NCBI RefSeq assembly: GCF_011059135.1
Contig: NZ_JAALGD010000006.1
Span: 153,742-217,741 of the forward strand
Direction of reading: 5' to 3'
Source: Brevibacillus sp. SYP-B805
GTDB lineage: Bacteria; Bacillota; Bacilli; Brevibacillales; Brevibacillaceae
Length of the DNA stretch: 64,000 bases
A model generated the notes under the pieces. That model was not told the origin of the DNA. It searched no databases and saw only the letters and a program-made list of their open reading frames with translations. The number at the start of each line of letters is the position of its first letter. Position 1 is the first letter of the stretch. The translations under genes were made by a program, and so were the position numbers. This document shows, in pieces, positions 32,251-40,566 of this stretch.

Positions 32251-32634
32251 TTGACGATGGCTAAACGCTTATCACCCGAACAGTACATCGCAATCGGATA
32301 TCTCGCACAACCGCACAATGGCGGTAAGACGATCGCAGAGATCGCGAAGGAATGCGGAGTATCGGAGCGTACGATTTACAACTGGAAGAATGACGAGACA
32401 TTCGAGAGGGAGCTTATCGCGCAGATGAGGCGGAATGTCCGCGATATGATTCCGGCCGTCAACCGGGCGATGTTCGATACCGCGATAAAAGACGGGAACG
32501 CGGCGGCCGCGAAATTGCTCCTGCAACAAGTTGGATTGCTTACGGATAAGGTCGAGGTGGAAACGAAGACTACCGCTGAGGTACCGGACCTTGACGAACT
32601 CAAACGGATGGTCGCTGAAATGGACGAGGAATAA
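32251..32634 (+). CDS. terS: Terminase small subunit
   Basis: 127 residues; start TTG 32251 (or ATG 32257) after AAGGAGGTCGCTAT. Recognises phage DNA for packaging. The N-terminus carries a helix-turn-helix (KTIAEIAKECGVSERTIYNW, about 27-46), followed by the helical oligomerisation region and KLLLQQVGLLTDKVEVETKT, typical of phBC6A51/P27-type small terminases. The large subunit lies 1.8 kb downstream, separated by the inserted resolvase and HNH genes. Confidence 0.85.
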   Translation: MTMAKRLSPEQYIAIGYLAQPHNGGKTIAEIAKECGVSERTIYNWKNDETFERELIAQMRRNVRDMIPAVNRAMFDTAIKDGNAAAAKLLLQQVGLLTDKVEVETKTTAEVPDLDELKRMVAEMDEE

Positions 32635-32751
32635 CGCGCTATTAATGTAGGTTCGCGCTGGGTCGGTTGCGTATCGTTTCATACGACCGCAATTTTGTCC
32701 GCTGCATGCCTCCGGCGCGCGACCCCTCCGGAAATTTTCGAAACAAACGAA

Positions 32752-32773
32752 AAGGGCCCATCACTGAGCCCTT
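32752..32773 (-). terminator. Terminator of the resolvase gene
   Basis: On the minus strand AAGGGC (32773-32768) pairs with GCCCTT (32757-32752) and is followed by a T-rich stretch (TTCGTTTG). It overlaps the resolvase stop codon. Confidence 0.6.
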
Positions 32774-33315
32774 GCGTTGATATATCGGTATAGCGTTGTC
32801 TTGCCAAGCCCAGTCGCCTCCGTTATCTGCTCGATGGTGTACCGTTTGCTTGCGTACATGTCGAGCGCGAGAGCTACCTTATCCGCATTCTTTGACGGAC
32901 GACCACCCTTTCTACCGCGTGCTCTAGCGGCTTCCAGACCGGCGTGCGTGCGCTCTACGATGATGTCCCGTTCCAACTCGGCTATGCTCGCCATCATGCG
33001 GAAGAAGAACCGGCCCATCGCCGTGGATGTGTCGATGTTGTCGCGGATCGAAACGAAGTCGACGCCGGCCTTTTCGAAATGCTCGGCGAGTTCGATCAAG
33101 TGTTTCGTTGAGCGCGATATCCGATCCAGTTTGTACACGACAACCTTATCGCCTGGGCGGAGGACCTTTAGAAGCTCCTCTAGTTGCGGGCGTTCTTTCG
33201 TTTTACCGGTCATTTTCTCGTGATATATCCGGTCGACACCGTATTTGTTCAATACGTCAATCTGCGCGTCGAGGTTCTGGTCTTGCGTACTAACGCGGGC
33301 ATATCCGAAGATCAT
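32761..33315 (-). CDS. Serine recombinase (resolvase/invertase)
   Basis: 184 residues from ATG at 33315 behind GGAGGCGATCGCG. It is a Tn3/Hin-type small serine recombinase: FGYARVSTQDQNLDAQI with catalytic Ser8, YKLDRISRSTKHLIEL with the conserved DRxxR, the ELERDIIVERT helix, and a C-terminal helix-turn-helix (YTIEQITEATGLGKTTLYRY). It has its own promoter and is transcribed against the late operon, between the terminase genes. It may resolve phage multimers or invert DNA; no invertible segment was seen. Confidence 0.9.
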   Translation of the reverse strand: MIFGYARVSTQDQNLDAQIDVLNKYGVDRIYHEKMTGKTKERPQLEELLKVLRPGDKVVVYKLDRISRSTKHLIELAEHFEKAGVDFVSIRDNIDTSTAMGRFFFRMMASIAELERDIIVERTHAGLEAARARGRKGGRPSKNADKVALALDMYASKRYTIEQITEATGLGKTTLYRYINARAQ

Positions 33316-33345
33316 CGCGATCGCCTCCGTTTTCTTTATGCACCA

Positions 33346-33374
33346 ATCGTACCATAAACGGTGTCGTCGTTCAA
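33346..33374 (-). promoter_or_regulatory. Promoter of the resolvase gene
   Basis: On the minus strand TTGAAC (33374-33369) and TACGAT (33351-33346) are separated by 17 bases and lie about 30 bases before the ATG. Confidence 0.6.
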
Positions 33375-33640
33375 TATCGGGAATTTGATTTTGGAACGGG
33401 TTATGGGGCGGTGAGAATGCGATAAGACCGTTGGGCAAGCGCGGAGCTGTACGGTTTCCCGTAAACGACCGTTTTCGGAACGGTGAGGAGTGCCAGACCC
33501 CAAGGCACCCCTCGCAGGTCCCGTCGTCAGGCCCCGGATAAATCCGCGTATCAAAAATTAACTTTGACTTTATTGCGATAAAGTGAATCGAGAGCAGACG
33601 CAAGGCCACCGAAATGCCTAATCGGTGGTCTTTTTGTGTT
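33375..33640 (+). ncRNA. Structured noncoding region ending in a terminator
   Basis: No gene is convincing in 33316-33768. It contains ACCGTT-TTCGG-AACGGT (33468-33484), GAGG/GTGCC...GGCAC/CCTC (33485-33513), the 18-bp palindrome ACTTTAT-TGCG-ATAAAGT (33567-33584), and a real terminator: GGCCACCGA (33604-33612), TCGGTGGTC (33622-33630), then five T. A plus-strand terminator with no gene before it suggests a small RNA; the palindromes could instead be recombination sites for the adjacent resolvase. Confidence 0.4.
33604..33640 (+). terminator. Terminator with no upstream plus-strand gene
   Basis: GGCCACCGA (33604-33612) pairs with TCGGTGGTC (33622-33630) over nine positions with one G-T pair, followed by TTTTTGTGTTTT. 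Confidence 0.65.
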
Positions 33641-33768
33641 TTCGATTCTATGCGCTAAAGGCGGTTCAGCTTGCGATTCGCGACCGCAAGTTACAGCGAT
33701 CTCCCGTCGCGCTATGGACCGCCTGCTTCACCTTCTGACGGGACAAAAAGATAACGGGAGAGATGCGG

Positions 33769-34473
33769 TTGAGTATCGAAAACACACGCGAAGAGTTCAT
33801 GAGATTGCGCGGACAATTTCTCGAGCAACTACCGAAAAGTTGTCAGAACTGCGGTAGAGAGGACGATTTACACATTCATCACATTGTACCGTTAGCACTC
33901 GGCGGGCGTAACGTGCTCTCTAATCTCGCAACACTTTGCGGCGAGTGTCACGGTAAGGTTCATGGCCTAAAAATCCGGGAATCACACGGGAAAGCCGTTA
34001 AGGAAGGTCGTATTAAAGCGGCACGCCCCGGTAAATGGGGCGCGGGGAAAGTCCCGTACGGGTACGATGTCGACCGATTCGGCGAGATGGTCATAAACGA
34101 GGAAGAGGCGCAGATAATACGTCTCATGTACAAATGGCGATACATCGACAATTTAACGTGGCCCCAGATTACGGAGATTCTCCGTGAGATGGCGATCCCA
34201 ACAAAAACGAACGGTGAATGGAGCAATGCGACATTACACCGTATTTTTAATAACCCGTTGTACCGCGGCGAGTACTATCTACAGGGCGAGTTTATTGGCT
34301 ACCTAGATAATCCGATCCTTGATAAAACGCTTATTGACGCGGAAGACGAATACAAACGAAAGTACACGCAGCCTAACGGCAAGCTATACGTTTTCCGGTG
34401 TAAATCGTTGAAATTCGGCCACAAGGCGGAGGGAGGCGGTAAGCGTGGCATGGGTGAACGGGCGTTGGCTTGA
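33769..34473 (+). CDS. HNH nuclease fused to a serine-recombinase DNA-binding domain
   Basis: 234 residues from TTG 33769 (GGGAG about 10 bases upstream; ATG 33763 is the alternative). Residues 20-66 are an HNH domain: CQNC (25-28), HIHHIVPLALGG and LCGECHGKVHG. Residues about 85-170 match the Recombinase domain of large serine recombinases: PYGYDVDRFGEMVINEEEAQ, IIRLMYKWRYID, then TLHRIFNNPLYRGEYYLQGE. The catalytic resolvase domain is absent. HNH proteins beside terminases help packaging in other phages, and this one overlaps terL. Confidence 0.8.
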   Translation: MSIENTREEFMRLRGQFLEQLPKSCQNCGREDDLHIHHIVPLALGGRNVLSNLATLCGECHGKVHGLKIRESHGKAVKEGRIKAARPGKWGAGKVPYGYDVDRFGEMVINEEEAQIIRLMYKWRYIDNLTWPQITEILREMAIPTKTNGEWSNATLHRIFNNPLYRGEYYLQGEFIGYLDNPILDKTLIDAEDEYKRKYTQPNGKLYVFRCKSLKFGHKAEGGGKRGMGERALA

Positions 34474-36193
34474 TCGGGACTCCCGTCAAGAACTCATCGA
34501 CACGCTACGTCTCGGACGCGACAAACTCCGTAAGAAACTCGACGCCGGGACTATCACCGCAGACGAAGCGGTACAGCTTCGCGCGTGGTTAACGGAGCTT
34601 AAGCGTTTGGAGCGCATCCACCGCGCCGAGACCGACCTCCTCTACTTCGCGCACGAGTATTTTGGCGAGGTCTATAATCCCGGTAACTCCGGTAACTGGA
34701 TACCGGTAACGATTTCGGAGGCCCCGGAGTTTCATCACGAATTATGCGAGATCATGAACACGGTGTCAAACCGAGAGTTTAACGCGAAAATCGCATGGGC
34801 GGCACCCCGTTCACACGCGAAGTCCTCGTACCTTTCAAAGGCCTTTCCGTTACACGAAATCGTGTTCCGGAAGCGAAAATACATCATCATCATATCGGAG
34901 ACGCCGCAGGTGTCTACCGCGAACATGGAATGGCTCGGAATCCAGCTCAAGAGCAACGCAAAACTTCGAGCGGATTTCGGGCCTTTATTGTCCCCGAAAC
35001 AACAAGAGAACCCGAAGGATAACTCCTCCGAGTTCATTACGTGGGAGCCGAGAGAAGGGGGCGCGCAACATCTTCTCACGCGCGTCGAGGCCGCCTCCAC
35101 CGGCCAGGCGTTGCGTGGTCGGAACTGGAACGGGCACCGTCCGGATTTGATCATCTGCGATGATCTCGAGGGCAAAAAGAACACGAACACAGCGGAACTC
35201 CGGAAAGAGATGCGCGACTGGTTTACGCAGGTAGTGATGCCGCTCGGTGACCCGACAGGCAAGAAAACGGCGTTCGTCGTAATGGGGACGATGGTCCACC
35301 CGGAGTCGCTCTTGCGATATATCATCGAGCAGCGCTCCGACTTTAAGTCCCGTTTGTTCAAGGCGGTAATCGAGCCGCCAGAACGGGGCGACCTGTGGGA
35401 ACAATGCCGATTGATTTATACGGATCGCGAAAACCCGAATCGTGCAGAGGACGCGGAGGCGTTCTACCTCGCGAACAAAGAGGAGATGGACCGTGGCGCT
35501 GTAGTCCTGTGGCCCGCCGTTCAGCCGTTATGGACGCTGATGAAGTGGAAATGGGATAACGGTTCCAAGGCGTTCAATACCGAGTATCAGAACACACCTC
35601 TGGACGAGGAAAACCAAGTATTCGTTCCCGAGCGATTTACGTATTGGGACGCTACCGATCCCGGCCGCAAGTTCCCGCACAACGAATACGACATCTTTAT
35701 GGGCGTTGACTTCGCGATGGGAAAGACGCGCGGCGACTACTCGGCGATCGTGACGGTTGCCAAACGGAAGGACACCGGAGGCATCTATGTCATCGACGCG
35801 TGGGGAGAACGGGTCCATCCCGACGAATTCCTCAAGGTTATCGTCGAAAAGGTCATGCACTACCAACCGGCGGCAATCGCGGCCGAATCGCAGGCAGCGC
35901 AAGAGTTTTTCGTTCACAAGTTGAAGGAGGCGCTTCGGGCCAAGGGGTACCCGTCGCATACGCGTGTGAAAGAGATCAAGCAAAGACAACGAAAGGAGCT
36001 CCGCATTGAAGCGCTGCTCCCAGACATTGAAAACGGAACCATTCAGTTCTCGCGCAGGCACGCGCTACTTCTCGAACAGTTCGAACGGTACGGAAGCAAC
36101 TCTCATGATGACCTCCCGGACGCACTCGAAATGGCCGTGCGTGTTGCGAAGGACGGTAAAAAACAGGTAATCGACAAGCCAGCGTGGCTATAG
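34445..36193 (+). CDS. terL: Terminase large subunit
   Basis: 582 residues from GTG 34445 behind GGAGGCGGTAAGC. The packaging ATPase has Walker A-like APRSHAKSS (120-128) and Walker B IICDDLEG (about 237-244). The C-terminal RNase H-like nuclease has MGVDFAMGKTRGDYSAIVTV (Asp422) and a late LPDALEMA element. It drives DNA into the prohead and cuts it. Full length; a strong terminator follows. Confidence 0.93.
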   Translation: MAWVNGRWLDRDSRQELIDTLRLGRDKLRKKLDAGTITADEAVQLRAWLTELKRLERIHRAETDLLYFAHEYFGEVYNPGNSGNWIPVTISEAPEFHHELCEIMNTVSNREFNAKIAWAAPRSHAKSSYLSKAFPLHEIVFRKRKYIIIISETPQVSTANMEWLGIQLKSNAKLRADFGPLLSPKQQENPKDNSSEFITWEPREGGAQHLLTRVEAASTGQALRGRNWNGHRPDLIICDDLEGKKNTNTAELRKEMRDWFTQVVMPLGDPTGKKTAFVVMGTMVHPESLLRYIIEQRSDFKSRLFKAVIEPPERGDLWEQCRLIYTDRENPNRAEDAEAFYLANKEEMDRGAVVLWPAVQPLWTLMKWKWDNGSKAFNTEYQNTPLDEENQVFVPERFTYWDATDPGRKFPHNEYDIFMGVDFAMGKTRGDYSAIVTVAKRKDTGGIYVIDAWGERVHPDEFLKVIVEKVMHYQPAAIAAESQAAQEFFVHKLKEALRAKGYPSHTRVKEIKQRQRKELRIEALLPDIENGTIQFSRRHALLLEQFERYGSNSHDDLPDALEMAVRVAKDGKKQVIDKPAWL

Positions 36194-36238
36194 ACTTATT
36201 TCAATAAACGCAACTACACCTTATGTAAATGGATGTTA

Positions 36239-36270
36239 AAAAACGCTTACTTCGGTAGGCGTTTTTCTTA
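36239..36270 (+). terminator. Strong terminator after terL
   Basis: AAAAACGCTTAC (36239-36250) and GTAGGCGTTTTT (36255-36266) form a 12-bp stem closed by a TTCG tetraloop, with the T-run built into the second arm. Confidence 0.8.
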
Positions 36271-36354
36271 TGTCCGTTTACGTCGAAGACCGCCTAGGGG
36301 ACGCCCGAAAAGCGTATCCATCCCACGCCTGGCGGTCCATTCAATTTCCAAGGG

Positions 36355-37260
36355 ATGGGATACGAACGAAAGGGATGGTCTCATAGAGTGAAGGTCACTT
36401 TACGCGACAAAATTTCGAAAGAGACACTTGAAGAGTTGTATGTTCAGCAAGGGAGAAGCATAGGTGAGATCGCGAAGCTATGTGGTTGTGGTTATGGAAG
36501 CATCAGCAGGTTAATGTCAGAGTACGGGATTGGAAAGAGAAGTAGTAAACAAGGATTGGCTCTACATTTCAAACGAAATACTAACTTCGATGTGGAGTTT
36601 TTCAAGCAAGAGTCCCCTGAATTCTTTTACATCTTAGGGCTGTGGGCGTCTGATGGGTGCGTGACCAAGGATGGGGGACTAAAACTGACCATGTGCGATA
36701 TTGATGTGGTCGAATGGGTCAAAGAGAGGATCGGTTACAAAAACAAAGTCTTTGTGCGTATACCAACAGGATTCCAAAACGCTAAAACTACGTACACCCT
36801 AACATTCTACAATCAGGAAGTAGCCGGAATCTTCGAGGGGTACGGGATTGTTCCGAACAAGTCTCTTACAATAAAATTTCCCAACATTCCGCGTCAGTTT
36901 ATCCACGACTTTATTCGAGGGGTGTTTGACGGAGACGGAAGTATTTCTGTAGGTGTTCGATCCGACAACGGGGCTCGCACACAATCATTCAGAATCGTTA
37001 GCGGTTCCCTAGACTTTGTCAAAGGAATTGAAAGAGTCCTCGAGGAGGAACTGAACGTCAGGGGTAACAAGATTAGTGCTGATAAAAGAGGGGCTGGCGT
37101 TTACGAGTACAGGGTTTCTCGTAGACAAGACGTCGCAAAGATCGCAGCGTGGTTGTATCAAAACGATGCTTTCGGGATGAAACGAAAGAAAGAGAAAATG
37201 TTACAGGTCTTAAGTGACGCTCGCCAAGAAAGGAGGTATGAAGTTGGGAAAGCTGTTTGA
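36355..37260 (+). CDS. LAGLIDADG homing endonuclease (free-standing)
   Basis: 301 residues. Two LAGLIDADG motifs, ILGLWASDG (93-101) and FIRGVFDGDGS (186-196), each supply one catalytic Asp. The N-terminal 65 residues carry a helix-turn-helix (RSIGEIAKLCGCGYGSISRL) for DNA binding. It is inserted between terL and the portal gene, with more AT-rich codons than either, as expected of an invasive gene. ATG 36355 has a weak ribosome site; GTG 36388 is an alternative start. It overlaps the portal start. Confidence 0.88.
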   Translation: MGYERKGWSHRVKVTLRDKISKETLEELYVQQGRSIGEIAKLCGCGYGSISRLMSEYGIGKRSSKQGLALHFKRNTNFDVEFFKQESPEFFYILGLWASDGCVTKDGGLKLTMCDIDVVEWVKERIGYKNKVFVRIPTGFQNAKTTYTLTFYNQEVAGIFEGYGIVPNKSLTIKFPNIPRQFIHDFIRGVFDGDGSISVGVRSDNGARTQSFRIVSGSLDFVKGIERVLEEELNVRGNKISADKRGAGVYEYRVSRRQDVAKIAAWLYQNDAFGMKRKKEKMLQVLSDARQERRYEVGKAV

Positions 37261-38776
37261 TACGGGGGCGCAGTTTCCTCCGGCTAATGCCATTGAAAGA
37301 CTAGCAAAATACGAGCGAGGTAGACGAATATTCGAGGGAAAGCCGTACGAAGTTTATGAACGCGCTACCGAACTTCTCAAGGAGACACCGCACGCCCCTC
37401 AGTTACAAAAGCTATACATCGCAGTCAATATCATCGACGTACTCATAACAAAAGCTGCCGACCTGATGTTTGGGGAGCCGCCCAGCTACGAATCCGGTCT
37501 GCCCGATGATTCGCCGCAACAGCAACGCCTCAACTCGATAGTCGAGGAGAACGATTTAAATCAAATCGGTCATGAGATCGTCATTGGCGCGGGCATCCGA
37601 GGTGACGCGTGGATCAAAGTCTTCTACGACAGGCGCGGTGACTTCTCCGAGGTCCCAACGGATGACAACGGAACGCCACTCGTCGACCTCCCGGCACCCG
37701 AACCGATCATCGAGGCGGTCGACCCCTCGTACGTGTTCCCGGAGCTTTCACGCGGCTCCCGCAAGCGGTTCAAGGCGGTGAACATCGCATGGGTCGAATG
37801 GGTCGAGACACGTAACGATGAGATTCCGTATCTGAACGTCGAGCGCCACGTTCCCGGTTTTATCATGTACGAGCGCTATCGGTTGCAACCGAAAGACGTG
37901 GACAATACGTACGGCGCGCCGATCCAGACGTTTACGATCGGCGAGCAGGTGGAGACCGACCGCGACTCCGATATCGTCGAAACGGGCCTGACGTGGATCC
38001 CGGTTTTCCACGTTCCGTATAAGACAACGGACGACGATTGGCAGGGAATCAGCGGTATCGAGAAGCTGGAAAGCGTGTTGGCCGCGATTAACGACCGGCT
38101 CGTGCAGATCGATTACATCCTGTGGAAACATTCGGACCCGACGGCCTACGGCCCCGATTTAGGTGATATAAACGTCCGGATATCCGGCCGTTATATTCCA
38201 GTGGGAAAAGACGACCAAACTCCCGGATACATGACGTGGGATTCGCAGCTAGACGGCGCGTTCAAGGAGCTTGATTACCTCATCGGTCTCGTGTTCCAGA
38301 TGAGTGAAACGCCGCAATGGTTGTTTGGGACCACGTTGACTCCCGATAGCGGCGGAACAGGCACGTCACACACCGATGGCGTCGCGATCAAGGCGCGGTT
38401 CATGCCGATCCTCTCGAAAATCAAGCGGATTCGCGTACACGTTGACCGCGCGTTCCGTGACGCGTTGTGGACCGCAATGGAGCTCGAAAACTTCGCCAAC
38501 GAAGGCGTCGAGGGCTTCACAAAATATGAACCGGTATATCCGACAATCGCATGGAAAGACGGGATCCCGCGCGATGAGAAAGAACTCGCGGAGATTATGC
38601 AGATTCGCACCGGCGGCAAGCCGACGATAGACGTTCAAAGCGCAATCAAGCGCATGGACGAAGTGGACGACGATAAGGCCCGCGAGATTATGACGCGGAT
38701 TGAAGAGGACGAGAAAACGGCGAATGGATTCGTCGACTCGTCCATTTTTAATGGCGGTGTGGGGAGCGATAGCTAA
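37244..38776 (+). CDS. Portal protein (SPP1 gp6-like)
   Basis: 510 residues from TTG 37244, 6 bases after AAAGGAGGT (ATG 37238 would be too close). It forms the dodecameric ring through which DNA enters. Recognised by its length, position after terL, and conserved pieces such as LYIAVNIIDVLITKAADLMF, the SGIEKLESVLAAINDRLVQI helix and TPQWLFGT. The Asp/Glu-rich C-terminus is usual for the family. Confidence 0.88.
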   Translation: MGKLFDTGAQFPPANAIERLAKYERGRRIFEGKPYEVYERATELLKETPHAPQLQKLYIAVNIIDVLITKAADLMFGEPPSYESGLPDDSPQQQRLNSIVEENDLNQIGHEIVIGAGIRGDAWIKVFYDRRGDFSEVPTDDNGTPLVDLPAPEPIIEAVDPSYVFPELSRGSRKRFKAVNIAWVEWVETRNDEIPYLNVERHVPGFIMYERYRLQPKDVDNTYGAPIQTFTIGEQVETDRDSDIVETGLTWIPVFHVPYKTTDDDWQGISGIEKLESVLAAINDRLVQIDYILWKHSDPTAYGPDLGDINVRISGRYIPVGKDDQTPGYMTWDSQLDGAFKELDYLIGLVFQMSETPQWLFGTTLTPDSGGTGTSHTDGVAIKARFMPILSKIKRIRVHVDRAFRDALWTAMELENFANEGVEGFTKYEPVYPTIAWKDGIPRDEKELAEIMQIRTGGKPTIDVQSAIKRMDEVDDDKAREIMTRIEEDEKTANGFVDSSIFNGGVGSDS

Positions 38777-39708
38777 TGGCCGACTTTCGCGAGGTCCCGG
38801 CCCCGAATTACGAGTACGAGATCAAAAAACTCGTATCTGCGTACACTAAAGCGATGTATCAAATATCAGCCGAACTCCAACGCCTAGATATTACGGACAT
38901 GTCTCGCGCAAGTACCGCAGCGGCCTTGGCGGAAGTCGTACGTATTCTTGCGGAGCTTAACGAGACATCTACGGAATGGGTCACACGAAATCTACCCATC
39001 GCGGCAACCGACGGAGTGGCGGCGACTATCTTCGCGCTAGGTGTCGCGGAAACGATCGAGGAGGCCCGCAATATCGCGAAGTTCAACCGAATGAACAAAG
39101 CGATGGTCGACGCGGTGATCGCGGACACCCAAAGCGATCTCCTCGCGGTGACGCAGAACGTCGAACGAAAGGTCCGCGCGGCCGTTCGTCAGGTAACCGC
39201 CGAGTCGATGCGTGCGAATATGGCGCGCGGCGTCAACGGGCGTCGCACGATCAGCCGGGATATTCTCGATGGCCTTCGGAAGAAGCTCGGGGATTCCGTG
39301 AATACCGGGATCATTGACGCGGCCGGCCGTCGGTGGCGTCCCGAGGTGTACGTTGATATGGCCGTTCGTACAAAGATGCGGGAGGCTCACGTCGAGGCTA
39401 CGACCAACGAAGCGATTCAACGCGGTGCCCTCTACGGCATCATCTCACGTCATGGCGCAACGGACGCGTGTCGGTATCATGAGGGGCGGATTATCAAACT
39501 TTCGCCGGACGCCCCCGGCAACTATCCGACATATGCGGAGTTGCGCGCGACGAATCAGATATTCCATCCAAACTGCCGGCACGTAATTTCCCCATTACGC
39601 GACCCGTCCAAACTTCCGGATTCGGCTCGTTCGCGAGCCGAACGACAAGCGGAATTGGGCGATAAGGCAATCGCGACAGGTAAACGAAATCCCCAAGGCG
39701 TCGAGTGA
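38776..39708 (+). CDS. Minor head protein (SPP1 gp7 / min_cap2-like)
   Basis: 310 residues, ATG overlapping the portal stop (TAATG). The C-terminal domain has YVDMAVRTKMREAHVEATTN, GALYGIISRHGATDACRYHE and the IFHPNCRHVISPL cysteine/histidine element of the Phage_min_cap2/Mu F family. The N-terminal 150 residues are helical. Needed for head assembly and DNA delivery. A terminator overlaps its stop. Confidence 0.88.
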   Translation: MADFREVPAPNYEYEIKKLVSAYTKAMYQISAELQRLDITDMSRASTAAALAEVVRILAELNETSTEWVTRNLPIAATDGVAATIFALGVAETIEEARNIAKFNRMNKAMVDAVIADTQSDLLAVTQNVERKVRAAVRQVTAESMRANMARGVNGRRTISRDILDGLRKKLGDSVNTGIIDAAGRRWRPEVYVDMAVRTKMREAHVEATTNEAIQRGALYGIISRHGATDACRYHEGRIIKLSPDAPGNYPTYAELRATNQIFHPNCRHVISPLRDPSKLPDSARSRAERQAELGDKAIATGKRNPQGVE

Positions 39709-39720
39709 TCGGCGCTTTTC
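39698..39720 (+). terminator. Terminator at the end of the minor head gene
   Basis: GCGTCGA (39698-39704), loop GTGA, TCGGCGC (39709-39715), then TTTTCTCTT. The stem includes the stop codon of the minor head gene. Confidence 0.6.
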
Positions 39721-39793
39721 TCTTGTCCTACGAGCTGACGTAAAACGGTCGGAAATCTACGGTCTACGCGGACCTTAAACGTGGAGGTAACGA

Positions 39794-40507
39794 ATGAGCG
39801 AACCGATTCAACAAGAGCAAGTAACTAGCGCCGAACAACTGGCGCGAACAGAAGGTACGTACAGAAAAGAAAAAGGCGATACTCCTGAGAAGGTCAATGA
39901 TGCTCACGAAAAAACTTTCACCCAGGAGGACGTCGACCGTATTGTTCTCGAAAGGATCGCACGGGAACGAAAGAAGCTCGAACGATTTGCAGACTACGAT
40001 GACATTAAAGCGAAACTCGCCGAGTATGAGAAAGAGCGCGAGGAACGGCAACGCGCGGAAATGACGGAGATTGAGCGTTACAAAGCGGACTACGAAAAGG
40101 TAACGTCCGAAAAACAAACACTCGAACAGCAGTTGACGGAGCTTCGCGAAACGATCAAACGCGAGAAGATCGTCAACGAATTTATTAAGGTTGCAACCGC
40201 GCTGAACGTCGCTTACATTGACGACGCGCTGAAACTCGCCGACCTATCCGCGGTAACGGTCGATGAGGATGGCGTTAAGGGCGTCAAGGAGGCGGTCGAG
40301 GCGTTGGTTCAACATAAACCCTTCCTGCTTGCGCAAGCGAAAAAGGAACCGAAAACAGTCGGCGGCCCTTCGAATCCTAACCCGGATGGAACCGCGCAAA
40401 AGACCGCAGAGCAATTGTTGAAAGAGGCGGCGGAAAAAGCGCGGAGAACCGGTCGGATCGAGGACCGCATGGCCTACGCACAGTTGAAAAAAGAACTTGG
40501 TTTGTAA
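39794..40507 (+). CDS. Capsid scaffolding protein (DUF4355-like)
   Basis: 237 residues behind GGAGGTAACG. Highly charged and mostly coiled coil (about 40-130, KLAEYEKEREERQRAEMTEI onward), with a C-terminal basic helix that normally contacts the capsid protein (EDRMAYAQLKKELGL). It lies directly before the major capsid gene, the standard position for scaffolds. Confidence 0.85.
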   Translation: MSEPIQQEQVTSAEQLARTEGTYRKEKGDTPEKVNDAHEKTFTQEDVDRIVLERIARERKKLERFADYDDIKAKLAEYEKEREERQRAEMTEIERYKADYEKVTSEKQTLEQQLTELRETIKREKIVNEFIKVATALNVAYIDDALKLADLSAVTVDEDGVKGVKEAVEALVQHKPFLLAQAKKEPKTVGGPSNPNPDGTAQKTAEQLLKEAAEKARRTGRIEDRMAYAQLKKELGL

Positions 40508-40509
40508 TG

Positions 40510-40540
40510 AGACGGCTCGATAGCGGGTCGTCTTTTTCAT
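40510..40540 (+). terminator. Terminator between scaffold and major capsid genes
   Basis: AGACGGCTCG (40510-40519), loop ATAG, CGGGTCGTCT (40524-40533), then five T. Ten pairs including G-T pairs. It could tune the scaffold to capsid ratio. Confidence 0.7.
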
Positions 40541-40566
40541 TTCAAAATTTAGGAGGAAAGTAACTA

